23,379 bases of DNA, from assembly GCA_021163465.1 (NCBI GenBank), contig JAGGWU010000110.1:1-23379 (forward strand), in the 5' to 3' direction. The number at the start of each line of letters is the position of its first letter. The stretch's first letter is position 1. The position numbers and the translations under genes are program-made. Source of the stretch: Candidatus Bipolaricaulota bacterium. Its GTDB lineage: Bacteria; Bipolaricaulota; Bipolaricaulia; Bipolaricaulales; Bipolaricaulaceae. Of this stretch, positions 1-7,444 are shown piece after piece. The notes beneath the pieces were generated by a model. The model was given only the letters and a program-made list of their open reading frames with translations, did no database searches and was not told the origin of the DNA.

Positions 1-605
1 CCCCTTAAAGAAGCGCTCCTGCGGATGCTCCCCGAGGATGCTCCCTTCGTCATCTGTGATCCCACCGAGATCCCCCGGCCCCAGGCCAAAAGGACCCCCT
101 ACGTGGGCAGGCTCAAGGACGGAAAGACCAGGGGGTTCCAGCTTCTGGTCTTCTCATTCCCCTACAAAGGAAGGGCCATCCCCTTCTGGTTCGTTGTGTT
201 CTCATCCCGCACCATCTCCCGAGAGGAAACCTTCCGGAACCTGGTGCATCTTGGAGCCTTCTTCCAGCTGAAGGAGCTTTTGGGCGAAAGGCCCCTGGTC
301 ATGGACCGGGAGTTCAGTTACAGCTGGCTCCTTTCACAGCTGAAAGAAGTGGGGATCCACTTCGTCGTGCGCCTCAAGGCCGCCAGGGAGAAGAGAACCC
401 GGTTCAGGAGTACCTGGAAGGGACGGTGGTCCTGGTATTGATGGCGTATAGGATCGGGTTGGCATTGGGGGGCGGTACGGGAGAGGGTCCTCGGCGGTTC
501 CGAGAGCCACTTCGTGCTATTGAGACTCTACGGGCAAGCAAGATCGTGGGACGGTTCCCTCAAATCGTTGAAGGCGGTTCGATCGACGGCTTGAGCTCTA
601 TATAG
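1..605 (+). pseudogene. Decayed IS4-like DDE transposase, 5' end outside the window
   Basis: The frame is open from the first base and runs to a stop at 439-441. It contains DPTEIPRP (possible first catalytic Asp) and VMDREFSY (second Asp region), with the hydrophobic strands expected between them. Near position 390-400 the homology appears to move into another frame, which carries EYLEGTVVLVLMAYRIGLAL and stays open to a stop at 603-605. That segment resembles the C-terminal helix of IS4-type transposases. The segment expected to carry the catalytic Glu is not visible, so a frameshift plus an internal deletion is likely. The element is probably inactive. IS4-like assignment is from motif appearance only; the exact family is uncertain. 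Confidence 0.6.
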
Positions 606-698
606 AAAACCCTTGTCTTCGGTCGGGGCTCTCCCCCTCCATTTGTTTGCGTTTTGTGAGGCTGCCATGTCCCTCGCCGAAAGCCCGGGAGGCTGTCG

Positions 699-726
699 AA
701 AAGGGGGCGCCCTCGGCGCCCCCTTT
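699..726 (-). terminator. Intrinsic terminator downstream of gdhA
   Basis: A perfect 12-bp stem (700-711 with 715-726, arm AAAGGGGGCGCC) closes a 3-nt loop. Read on the minus strand it ends in TTTT and lies about 20 nt past the gdhA stop codon. The A/T-flanked stem is symmetric, so it may also stop transcription from the transposase side. The stretch 606-698 holds nothing else recognisable. Confidence 0.8.
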
Positions 727-746
727 CCTACGGAATACCTAAGGGC

Positions 747-1997
747 CTATACCCAACCGCGGAGCCTCATGGCCTCCACCACTCGGCTTACCGCTACCAC
801 ATAAGCCCCGAGTCGGTTGTGGACCTTGTACTTTTGCGCAGCTTCGTGCACGGCATGGAATGCGGCGGTCATTTTGCGATCGAGCAACTTGTGCACCTCC
901 TCCTCAGACCAGTAGAAGTTGTAGGCGTTCTGAACTTGCTCGAAGTACGAAACGGTGACGCCGCCGGCGTTGCAGAGGAAGTCGGGGATAACGTAGACCC
1001 CACGTTCATGGAGGATCACATCGGCTTCGGGGGTGGTGGGACCGTTGGCGAGCTCGGCCACGATCTTGGCTTTGATCCTATCGGCGTTCCCTTCCGTGAT
1101 CTGGTTCTCCAGTGCGGCGGGGAAAAGGACCATCACGTCCAACTCCAACAGCTCGGCATTGGTGATCTCTTCCGCGCCGGGGAAGCCCACCACAGTCCCG
1201 TTTTCCCGCTTGAACTTCACCACCTCATCGAAGGGGAGTCCTTCGGCCTTGTAGATCCCGCCCTTTGAGTCGGAGACGGCCACAACCTTCATCCCCAGGA
1301 TCTCCGTCGCGAGCTTGTGGGCGAATCGCCCCGCGTTCCCATAGCCCTGGATGGCACAGGTGGCCCCTTTGAGTTCGATCCCCAAAACTTTGGCAGCTTC
1401 GCGTACGACATATACCCCGCCCCTGGCGGTGGCGTCACCCCTCCCGGCAGAGCCTCCCAGGGGAAGCGGCTTCCCCGTTATCACCCCGGGAGCCGAACGC
1501 CCCACGATCTTCTCGTATTCGTCCATCATCCATGCCATGATCTGGGGGTTGGTGTAAACGTCGGGGGCGGGAACATCTATGTCCGGACCGATATAGTGGG
1601 CGAGGGCGCGAATATATCCTCGGGAGAGGCGTTCCAACTCCCCTTCCGACATCTCTTTAGGATTGCAGACCACGCCCCCTTTTCCCCCGCCCAAGGGGAG
1701 GTCCATTACCGCCGTCTTCCAGGTCATCCACGCTGCCAGCGCCCGTACCGTATCGAAGGTCTCTTCGGGGTGAAAGCGGATCCCGCCTTTGGTGGGGCCA
1801 CGCGCGTTGTTGTATTGAACCCGGAAGCCCTCGAAGACCTTTACGGTGCCATCGTCCATCCGCACGGGAAAACGGACGTGGAACTCCCGCATGGGCCACC
1901 GCAAGAGCTCATGGGTGCCTGGATCGAGCTTCAGGACCTTCGCTGCCTCGTCCAGCTGCCTTTGTGCGATGGCAAACGGGTTAAGCTTATCAGCCAT
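747..1997 (-). CDS. gdhA: Glutamate dehydrogenase (Glu/Leu/Phe/Val dehydrogenase family)
   Basis: This gene encodes a 416-aa cytosolic oxidoreductase that interconverts glutamate with 2-oxoglutarate and ammonia using NAD(P). The substrate-binding half has GPTKGGIRFHPEE at about 67-79, PLGGGKGG with the catalytic Lys at about 106, and the VPAPDVYTN Asp at about 136. The Rossmann half has the dinucleotide loop GYGNAG at about 218-223. The length matches the roughly 410-430 aa hexameric family. The start at 1997 was chosen over an in-frame ATG at 2045 because AAAGGAGGG sits just upstream of it. It is monocistronic, with a promoter at 2049-2077 and a terminator at 699-726. Cofactor preference cannot be read with confidence, and a leucine or phenylalanine dehydrogenase is a less likely alternative. 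Confidence 0.95.
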   Translation of the reverse strand: MADKLNPFAIAQRQLDEAAKVLKLDPGTHELLRWPMREFHVRFPVRMDDGTVKVFEGFRVQYNNARGPTKGGIRFHPEETFDTVRALAAWMTWKTAVMDLPLGGGKGGVVCNPKEMSEGELERLSRGYIRALAHYIGPDIDVPAPDVYTNPQIMAWMMDEYEKIVGRSAPGVITGKPLPLGGSAGRGDATARGGVYVVREAAKVLGIELKGATCAIQGYGNAGRFAHKLATEILGMKVVAVSDSKGGIYKAEGLPFDEVVKFKRENGTVVGFPGAEEITNAELLELDVMVLFPAALENQITEGNADRIKAKIVAELANGPTTPEADVILHERGVYVIPDFLCNAGGVTVSYFEQVQNAYNFYWSEEEVHKLLDRKMTAAFHAVHEAAQKYKVHNRLGAYVVAVSRVVEAMRLRGWV

Positions 1998-2048
1998 CCT
2001 CCCTCCTTTGTCCGGATTTGCGGGATAAAAACCCTCATGGGGCAAACA

Positions 2049-2077
2049 ATTTTACTCCTACGCACAAAACCTCACAA
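2049..2077 (-). promoter_or_regulatory. Predicted sigma70-type promoter of gdhA
   Basis: Read on the minus strand, TTGTGA (2077-2072) and TAAAAT (2054-2049) are separated by exactly 17 nt. The start of transcription would be near 2042, giving a leader of about 45 nt before the gdhA ATG. The site lies between the prfA stop and gdhA, and no clear prfA terminator is seen there. Confidence 0.5.
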
Positions 2078-2104
2078 CAAAAGCTTTCAGCGTGCTATCG
2101 CATT

Positions 2105-3181
2105 TCAGCCGACCCGGGAAAGCTCCTGCTCCAGCTCCGCCTCGAAAAGGGGGTCCGTGAGGATGTCCAGATCCCCGTCCAGGATCTCCTGAAGCCTATA
2201 GGTAGTGAAGTTGATGCGGTGGTCGGTGACACGGTTCTGGGGGAAGTTGTAGGTGCGGATCTTCTCCGAGCGATCACCGGTGCCGATCTGGCGACGGCGG
2301 GCCTCCTGGAGTTCCCCTTGTCGTTTCCTTTCTTCCAACTCCCACAGCCTGGCCCTGAGGATCCGCAATGCTTGGACCTTGTTCTGGTATTGGGAACGCT
2401 CGTCCTGGCAGGCCACGGTGATTCCGGTGGGGATGTGGGTAATGCGGACGGCAGTCTCGTTCTTCTGCATGTGTTGGCCCCCAGGTCCCCCGGCGCGGAA
2501 GGTCTCGATCTTGAGATCCTCGGGCCGGATCTCAACCTCCACCTCCTCCATCTCCGGGAGCACCGCCACGGTGGCGGTGGAGGTGTGAATCCTGCCCGAG
2601 GATTCCGTCACCGGCACCCGCTGCACCCGGTGGACCCCGGATTCGTATCGGAGCCGCCCATATGCACCTTTCCCTTCCACCACGAAGGTTATCTGCTTGA
2701 AGCCGCCGAGGTCCGTGGGATGGGAATCCAGCACCTTTACGCTCCAGCCCTTGCGCTCCGCATAGCGGGAGTACATCCGAAAGAGATCGGCCGCGAACAG
2801 GGCCGACTCTTCCCCTCCCGCCCCAGCACGGATCTCCACGATGGCGTTCCTCCGGTCCTCCGGTCGCTCGGGAACAAGCTCCCGCTTGATCTCGTAAAGC
2901 AGCCCTTTCAGGCGTTCCTCCCCCTTGCGGATCTCTTCCCGAAGCTCGGCCTTCAGTTCCCCCTCCTCCGCCGTCTCCAACAGCTCCCGTTCTTCCGCGA
3001 GGTCCCGCAGGAGCCTGCGGAGTTCCCTTCCCTTCCGCAGGAGTTCGGAAAGCTTGGCGTAGCGTCGTGAAAGCTCGGCGAACTGCGGGGATCCCGCGAT
3101 CTTCGGGTCCCCCAGACGAACCTCCAGGGCTTTCAGCTCCCGTTCCTTTTCCTCCAGTACCCCAAGGATTTTCTCGAGCAT
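2105..3181 (-). CDS. prfA: Peptide chain release factor 1
   Basis: The gene encodes a 358-aa class I release factor that reads UAA/UAG and triggers peptidyl-tRNA hydrolysis on the ribosome. It shows the N-terminal coiled-coil domain (1-100), the RF1-type tripeptide PVT (PxT) at about 190-192 in VHRVQRVPVTES, and the catalytic GGQ at about 234-236. RSQYQNKVQA and GTGDRSEKIRTYNFPQ in the C-terminal part also fit RF1. The PxT motif excludes RF2. The residues after GGQ (HMQKNETAVRI) differ from the more usual HVNTT or HVNKT. The frame continues upstream of 3181, but homology starts at MLEKIL. No strong SD is visible, and the usual partner prmC is not in the window. Confidence 0.94.
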   Translation of the reverse strand: MLEKILGVLEEKERELKALEVRLGDPKIAGSPQFAELSRRYAKLSELLRKGRELRRLLRDLAEERELLETAEEGELKAELREEIRKGEERLKGLLYEIKRELVPERPEDRRNAIVEIRAGAGGEESALFAADLFRMYSRYAERKGWSVKVLDSHPTDLGGFKQITFVVEGKGAYGRLRYESGVHRVQRVPVTESSGRIHTSTATVAVLPEMEEVEVEIRPEDLKIETFRAGGPGGQHMQKNETAVRITHIPTGITVACQDERSQYQNKVQALRILRARLWELEERKRQGELQEARRRQIGTGDRSEKIRTYNFPQNRVTDHRINFTTYRLQEILDGDLDILTDPLFEAELEQELSRVG

Positions 3182-3221
3182 CGCTTGGAGACTAAAAAAG
3201 TTCTGGGGATAACGCAAGCAC

Positions 3222-3254
3222 AAAGAAAAACGCCCCCGTGGCGGGCCGGGGGCG
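3222..3254 (-). terminator. Intrinsic terminator of the rnpA-to-aminotransferase operon
   Basis: CGCCCCC (3231-3237) pairs with GGGGGCG (3248-3254) around a 10-nt loop. On the minus strand a T-rich run (TTTTTCTTT) follows the stem. It lies 10 nt past the aminotransferase stop, separating that operon from prfA. Confidence 0.75.
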
Positions 3255-3264
3255 CTGGAAGGGA

Positions 3265-4485
3265 TCAAGCGCTGACAGGGCCGGGAAGCGCGGCCAATTC
3301 CTCCTTGATCACCTCCGCCAACCGCCTTATCCCCTCGTCTATCTGCTCCAGGGTAGCGATGGCGAAGGAAAGGCGCATGGTGTTGTATCCGGTTCCGTCG
3401 ACGAAGAAGGAACTTCCGCTGACGTAGGCCACCTTGCGTTCCAGGGCCTTGGGCAACATCTTCTCCGTGTCCAATCCCGGGGGCAAGCTGACCCATAGAA
3501 AGAGCCCCCCCTCGGGGCGGGTCCAACGCACCCCCTCGGGCATGTACCTCTCCAAGGCCGCGATCATGGCGTTCCTCTTTTCGCGGTAACAGCTTCGGAG
3601 CCTTTCGATATGGGCTTCGAAATCGTGCTCCCTTAGGAAGCGAAGGGCCAAGGCTTGGGTGAGGGCGGGGGTACACAGATCGGTGGCCTGTTTCACCGCC
3701 ACCACCTTGTTCACGATCTCCTCAGTCCCCACCAGCGCGGCCAAGCGAAGGCCCGGGGCCAGGATCTTGGAAAGGGTGAAGAGAAACACCACCCGACCTT
3801 CCCGATCCATGGCCTTGAGGGAGGGTGCCTCTTCGCCGGCGAAGCGGAGCGCCCGATAAGGGGCATCTTCCACCACCAAAAGGTCCTCTTCCTCCGCGAT
3901 CTTGAGGAGCTCCGCTCTCTTCTCTTCGGACCAACAAATGCCGGCGGGGTTTTGAAAGTCGGGGATCACGTAGATGAGCTTCGGGTTCTTTCCCCGGGCG
4001 CGGTCTTTCTTGACCTGTTCCCGCAGGCGCTCGAGGTCCATACCATCCTCTTCCAGGGTGATACCCACCAGTTCCGCCTCGAACGCGCGGAACGCCTGGA
4101 TCGCCCCGAGGTAGCTGGGGAGCTCCACGTACACCACGTCTCCGGGATCGAGGAACGTCTTCGCTACCAGGTCCAAGCCCTGTTGCGAGGCCGTGGTGAT
4201 CATGATCTCTTCCAGTTCAGCCTCGATCCCATCCTTCCGAAGGAATTCCAAAAGGGCACGGCGAAGCTCGACATTGCCTTCGGTGGTGGAGTACTGAAGG
4301 CTGTAGGTGTAATTTTCTTGAATTTCCTGAAAGGCTATCCTCGCCAGCTCCACCCGCGGAAAGGTCTCCGGATCCGGCGTCCCCCCAGCGAAGGAGATCA
4401 CATCGGGCTGCTGGGTGAATTTAAGTAGTTCCCGTATAACGGATCGCCGGATGCTCCTAGCCCTCTGAGAGAAAAACCTCTCCAT
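3265..4485 (-). CDS. PLP-dependent class I/II aminotransferase, LysN-like
   Basis: This 406-aa fold-type I aminotransferase resembles the 2-aminoadipate aminotransferase (LysN) and MocR-like catalytic domain group, without an N-terminal HTH. It has SFAGGTPDPE at about 31-40, FQNPAG with Asn at about 179, VEDAPY with the PLP-binding Asp at about 207, and the Schiff-base Lys in TLSKILAPG at about 240. A C-terminal MRLSFA supplies the probable carboxylate-binding Arg. Such enzymes transfer amino groups between 2-oxoglutarate and aminoadipate, leucine, aromatic residues or kynurenine, and the substrate cannot be fixed from sequence. The start has a short SD (AAGGA) 4 nt upstream. It lies 9 nt after the PAP2 gene and closes the operon with the terminator at 3222-3254. 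Its place near lysS might hint at lysine metabolism, but no other lysine-pathway gene is present. Confidence 0.85.
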   Translation of the reverse strand: MERFFSQRARSIRRSVIRELLKFTQQPDVISFAGGTPDPETFPRVELARIAFQEIQENYTYSLQYSTTEGNVELRRALLEFLRKDGIEAELEEIMITTASQQGLDLVAKTFLDPGDVVYVELPSYLGAIQAFRAFEAELVGITLEEDGMDLERLREQVKKDRARGKNPKLIYVIPDFQNPAGICWSEEKRAELLKIAEEEDLLVVEDAPYRALRFAGEEAPSLKAMDREGRVVFLFTLSKILAPGLRLAALVGTEEIVNKVVAVKQATDLCTPALTQALALRFLREHDFEAHIERLRSCYREKRNAMIAALERYMPEGVRWTRPEGGLFLWVSLPPGLDTEKMLPKALERKVAYVSGSSFFVDGTGYNTMRLSFAIATLEQIDEGIRRLAEVIKEELAALPGPVSA

Positions 4486-4494
4486 GATCCTTCA

Positions 4495-5079
4495 TCACCC
4501 CCAGGGAATCGCATTTTCGATCACCGGCGCCAATGTCCATGAGGTTACGCTCCCCAATATCACCCCCCCGAAGACGTCCAAAGGATAGTGTTCTCGAAGG
4601 TAAATGCGGGAAAGACTTATCAGCGCGGCCAAAAGATATGTGAGGAGAACAAGCCCGATCCATTCACCGTAAAAGCGGAGAGTCAAGGTCGCTATCCCGA
4701 AGGCCAGGGTGGCATGACCGGAAGGGAACGCGTGGGTATCGAGAATAAAAAAGCGTCTCGACGGCACAAAGGCCGGTGGGCGCTCTCGTCGAAAGAACAG
4801 CTTAAGCAACTTCACCAAGGTTAACTGTACCACAGAGATTGCCAGGCCGGCAAGGACGTGGCGGTGGTCCCGTGGTCCACCCCAAAAGATGAGCCAAATC
4901 CCGAAAAGTCCCCAAATATAGCCGTCTCCCAAGTATGTGGCGAGGAGGAACAGGGTGTCCAGGCGGCGGAAGAAGCGCGCCCCGCTCACCCGATACAGGA
5001 TAACCCGGTCCAGGGCAAGGACCCGCTCCGAGAGGGATTCCGAAAGCCCCAGGACCCGGGAAGCGAGACCGACCCTCAT
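4495..5079 (-). CDS. PAP2-family membrane phosphatase
   Basis: This 194-aa integral membrane protein belongs to the type 2 phosphatidic acid phosphatase superfamily. The three-part active site is complete: KLFFRRERP at about 93-101, PSGH at about 119-122, and SRIYLREHYPLD with Ser157, Arg158, His164 and Asp168. Several hydrophobic segments surround these motifs. Family members dephosphorylate lipid phosphates or undecaprenyl diphosphate at the outer face of the membrane. UppP-like (BacA-independent) carrier recycling is possible but not shown. The ATG overlaps the lysS stop in an ATGA, implying translational coupling. The membership of this operon looks like compact packing rather than a shared pathway. 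Confidence 0.88.
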   Translation of the reverse strand: MRVGLASRVLGLSESLSERVLALDRVILYRVSGARFFRRLDTLFLLATYLGDGYIWGLFGIWLIFWGGPRDHRHVLAGLAISVVQLTLVKLLKLFFRRERPPAFVPSRRFFILDTHAFPSGHATLAFGIATLTLRFYGEWIGLVLLTYLLAALISLSRIYLREHYPLDVFGGVILGSVTSWTLAPVIENAIPWG

Positions 5080-6548
5080 CGCCGCTCCCCCACCAATGGA
5101 AACGCGATTACCTCGCGGATGGAGGGGGAATCGGTGAGGATCATCACCAAACGGTCCACCCCGATCCCGATCCCCGCCGCGGGGGGCATCCCGTACTCCA
5201 GGGCCCTAAGGAAGGCCTCGTCCACCCGATGGGCTTCCTCGTCCCCGGTGGCCCGGAGCCGCTCCTGCATGAGGAACCGCTCCCGCTGCTCCTCTGGATC
5301 GTTCAGCTCGGAGAAGGCGTTGGCCACCTCGAAACCGGCGATAAAAAGCTCGAAACGCTCCACAAGCTCGGGGTTTCCCCTCTTGCGCTTGGCCAAAGGG
5401 GAGATATCGATGGGGTAGTCCACCACGAAGGTGGGCTCTACCAACCGCTCCTCCAACAGTTCAAGGAGGTGCTCCAAGACCTTGCCCTTCGGCCCCTTCC
5501 GCAGGGGCTCAGGATAGGGGATGCCCTTGTGTTCGAGCTCCCGCAGGAGCTCCTCCAGGGGGGCTTCGGGATCGATCCCGAACTCCCCTGAAAGAAGCTC
5601 ATACAGGGTGATGCGCCGCCAGGGACGGGAGAAATCCACCTCCTTTCCCTGATAGGTGATCACGTGGTCCCCGTGCACCGCCTCCACACATTCGCAGATG
5701 AGCTCCTCCGCCAGGGCCATGGCGTCGTGGTAGTCCCCATAGGCCTCATAGGCCTCCATGGCGGTGAACTCCGGGTTGTGTTGGGTGGAGATCCCCTCAT
5801 TGCGGAAGTTCTTCCCGATCTCGAATACCTTCTCGTAGCCGGCCACAAGAAGCCTCTTTAAGTAAAGCTCGGGAGCGATCCGAAGGTATAGATCGCGGTC
5901 CAACGCGTTGTGGTGGGTGACGAACGGGCGCGCCGCCGCTCCCCCGGGCACAGGCTGAAGAACCGGGGTTTCCACCTCGATGAATCCCTTTCGCTCGAGG
6001 TGTCGGCGCATAGTACTTATGATCAAGGCTCGGTCCTGGAGCACTTTGTGGGCCTTCTCATTGGTCAGAAGGTCCAGCTCCCGGAAGCGGTAACGCTTCT
6101 CCGGATCGCGGAGGCCGTGCCACTTTTCGGGAAGAGGGCGTAAGGCTTTTGCCAAAAGCTCGACCCCCCGGACCTCCACCGAGAGCTCCCCGGTTTTGGT
6201 GGTGATCACCTCGCCCCAGATGCCCACGATGTCCCCGAGGTCGAGCTCCCGGAAAAGCTCGTATTCCTCTCCCAAAACTTTTTTAGAAACGAAGAGCTGT
6301 ATCCGCCCGGTACCGTCACGTAGATCGGCGAAGGTGAGCTTTCCCATACGGCGGAGGGAGAAGATCCGTCCGGCCACGCGTACCTCCTGCCCGGTGCGGG
6401 TGTTGGGGGCAAGCCCTCCGAACCGCTCCCTCACCGCCGCAGTGGTATGGGAGCGTTCGAACCGATAGGGGTAGGGCTCGATGCCCCGGGCCCGGAGTCG
6501 CTCCAGCTTGGAGAGCCTTACCGCGACCTGATCCTCGGCCACCTTCAT
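5076..6548 (-). CDS. lysS: Lysyl-tRNA synthetase, class II
   Basis: This 490-aa synthetase charges tRNA-Lys. An N-terminal OB-fold anticodon-binding domain (about 55-150) has VRVAGRIFSLRRMGKLTFADL. The class II core follows. Motif 1 is around 176-202, and motif 2 around 242-262 contains FEIGKNFRNEGIST and HNPEFTAMEAY. Motif 3 near the C-terminus is GIGIGVDRLVM. Length and architecture match bacterial LysS. Its ATG overlaps the greA stop (ATGA, 6545-6548) and its own stop overlaps the PAP2 start, so it sits in a tightly coupled operon. The greA-lysS order is common in bacteria. Nothing looks truncated. Confidence 0.97.
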   Translation of the reverse strand: MKVAEDQVAVRLSKLERLRARGIEPYPYRFERSHTTAAVRERFGGLAPNTRTGQEVRVAGRIFSLRRMGKLTFADLRDGTGRIQLFVSKKVLGEEYELFRELDLGDIVGIWGEVITTKTGELSVEVRGVELLAKALRPLPEKWHGLRDPEKRYRFRELDLLTNEKAHKVLQDRALIISTMRRHLERKGFIEVETPVLQPVPGGAAARPFVTHHNALDRDLYLRIAPELYLKRLLVAGYEKVFEIGKNFRNEGISTQHNPEFTAMEAYEAYGDYHDAMALAEELICECVEAVHGDHVITYQGKEVDFSRPWRRITLYELLSGEFGIDPEAPLEELLRELEHKGIPYPEPLRKGPKGKVLEHLLELLEERLVEPTFVVDYPIDISPLAKRKRGNPELVERFELFIAGFEVANAFSELNDPEEQRERFLMQERLRATGDEEAHRVDEAFLRALEYGMPPAAGIGIGVDRLVMILTDSPSIREVIAFPLVGERR

Positions 6549-7024
6549 CCCTTCTCCACCCCGAGGATCCGATAACGGCGCCTGCCGGACGGCGTTTGGA
6601 CCACGATGGTGTCCCCCCGGGAATGGCCCATCAGGGCCGCACCCACGGGGGAATCGATCCCGATGCGCTTCTCCAGGGGGTCCGCCTCCGGCGGGGAAAC
6701 CAGGGTGTAGGTGTCGAACTCGCCCGTTTCGGTGTCCTCAAGGATCACCCGGGTACCGATGTTCACCGCATCCCCCTTGATCTCGTCCTCGGAGATGATC
6801 CGTGCGTTCTCCAGAAGCTCCCGGAGCTGGCGCACCTCCCGCTCGATGACTTCCTGCTCGTTCTTGAGGTAGACGTACTCGCGGTTCTCCATGAGGTCAC
6901 CGCCGCGCTCCTTGGCCTCCTTGAGGCGGGCCGGGATCTCCTGATAGAGCTTGTGTTCCAGCTCCTCCAGTTGCTTCTTCTTCCGCTCGTAGCCCTCTTT
7001 GGTCAGGAGTATTTCCTGAGGCAT
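6545..7024 (-). CDS. greA: Transcription elongation factor GreA
   Basis: This 159-aa factor rescues backtracked RNA polymerase by stimulating transcript cleavage through the secondary channel. It begins with the typical LTKEGYERKKKQLEELE. It then has the coiled-coil hairpin (to about 75) with acidic tip residues (RGGDLMENREY) and the C-terminal FKBP-like domain with LVSPPEADPLEKRIGIDSPVGAALMG. Length matches the family (about 158). The start has an excellent SD at 7028-7037. It lies inside the rnpA frame, which overlaps greA by 128 nt, and its stop overlaps the lysS ATG. Confidence 0.96.
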   Translation of the reverse strand: MPQEILLTKEGYERKKKQLEELEHKLYQEIPARLKEAKERGGDLMENREYVYLKNEQEVIEREVRQLRELLENARIISEDEIKGDAVNIGTRVILEDTETGEFDTYTLVSPPEADPLEKRIGIDSPVGAALMGHSRGDTIVVQTPSGRRRYRILGVEKG

Positions 7025-7367
7025 CCCTCACCTCCTTGAATTCCTGCAGAAATATGTCCTCTATCTCCCCGGGTTTCTTTATTCCGCCCACAGGGGGCTT
7101 TGCGATCACCACCACGTCCAAACCCGAAAAGAGCTCCTTATTCTTACGGAACCCTTCCCGCACCGCCCGCTTCACCCGGTTCCGTACCACCACCTTGCCC
7201 ACCTTCCGCCCTACCACGATGAGAATCCGGGGGATTTCCTCCTCTTTGCGCAAAAGGATAAACCGAAAATAACGCCCTTCTAAGCGTTCCCCTTCCCGAA
7301 AGACCCGGTCGACCTCCTTTTTGCGACGAAGGCGGTGAACGGGACGAAAACGCTGATCCGCTACCAC
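6897..7367 (-). CDS. rnpA: Ribonuclease P protein component, C-terminally extended frame
   Basis: RnpA is the protein subunit of RNase P, which matures tRNA 5' ends. Residues 1-113 fit the family: RFRPVHRLRRKKEVDRVFREG, then VGRKVGKVVVRNRVKR with the RNR signature at about 61-67, and GLDVVVIAKP. The start is GTG at 7367 with only a weak upstream AAGG. The canonical domain ends near LQEFKEV, but the frame has no stop there and continues 42 residues across the start of greA. That tail is rich in Gly, Ala, Arg and Pro and resembles out-of-frame translation of greA. Whether the tail is present in the protein is unknown. Unusually, rpmH is not upstream; pyk diverges instead. RnpA opens a minus-strand operon with greA and lysS. 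Confidence 0.88.
   Translation of the reverse strand: MVADQRFRPVHRLRRKKEVDRVFREGERLEGRYFRFILLRKEEEIPRILIVVGRKVGKVVVRNRVKRAVREGFRKNKELFSGLDVVVIAKPPVGGIKKPGEIEDIFLQEFKEVRDASGNTPDQRGLRAEEEATGGAGTQALSGDPGPPQGGQGARR
7028..7037 (-). promoter_or_regulatory. Strong Shine-Dalgarno fixing the greA start inside rnpA
   Basis: On the minus strand AAGGAGGTGA lies 3 nt before the greA ATG. It is embedded in the rnpA reading frame, so ribosomes translating rnpA pass over it. Confidence 0.8.
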
Positions 7368-7444
7368 ACAAAACCTTATCCCATAGCTAAATCCACCGCA
7401 ACCCCGTGCACGAAGGAGGGCCCCCTGTTACCCTAAGGGGCGAG

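Noticed and set aside
570..590. GGTTCGATC resembling a tRNA T-arm
   Set aside because: No acceptor, D or anticodon arm could be paired around it; it lies in the transposase remnant.
2018..3070. Plus-strand frame opposite prfA
   Set aside because: It is a shadow of the release factor gene, which has all its family motifs on the minus strand.
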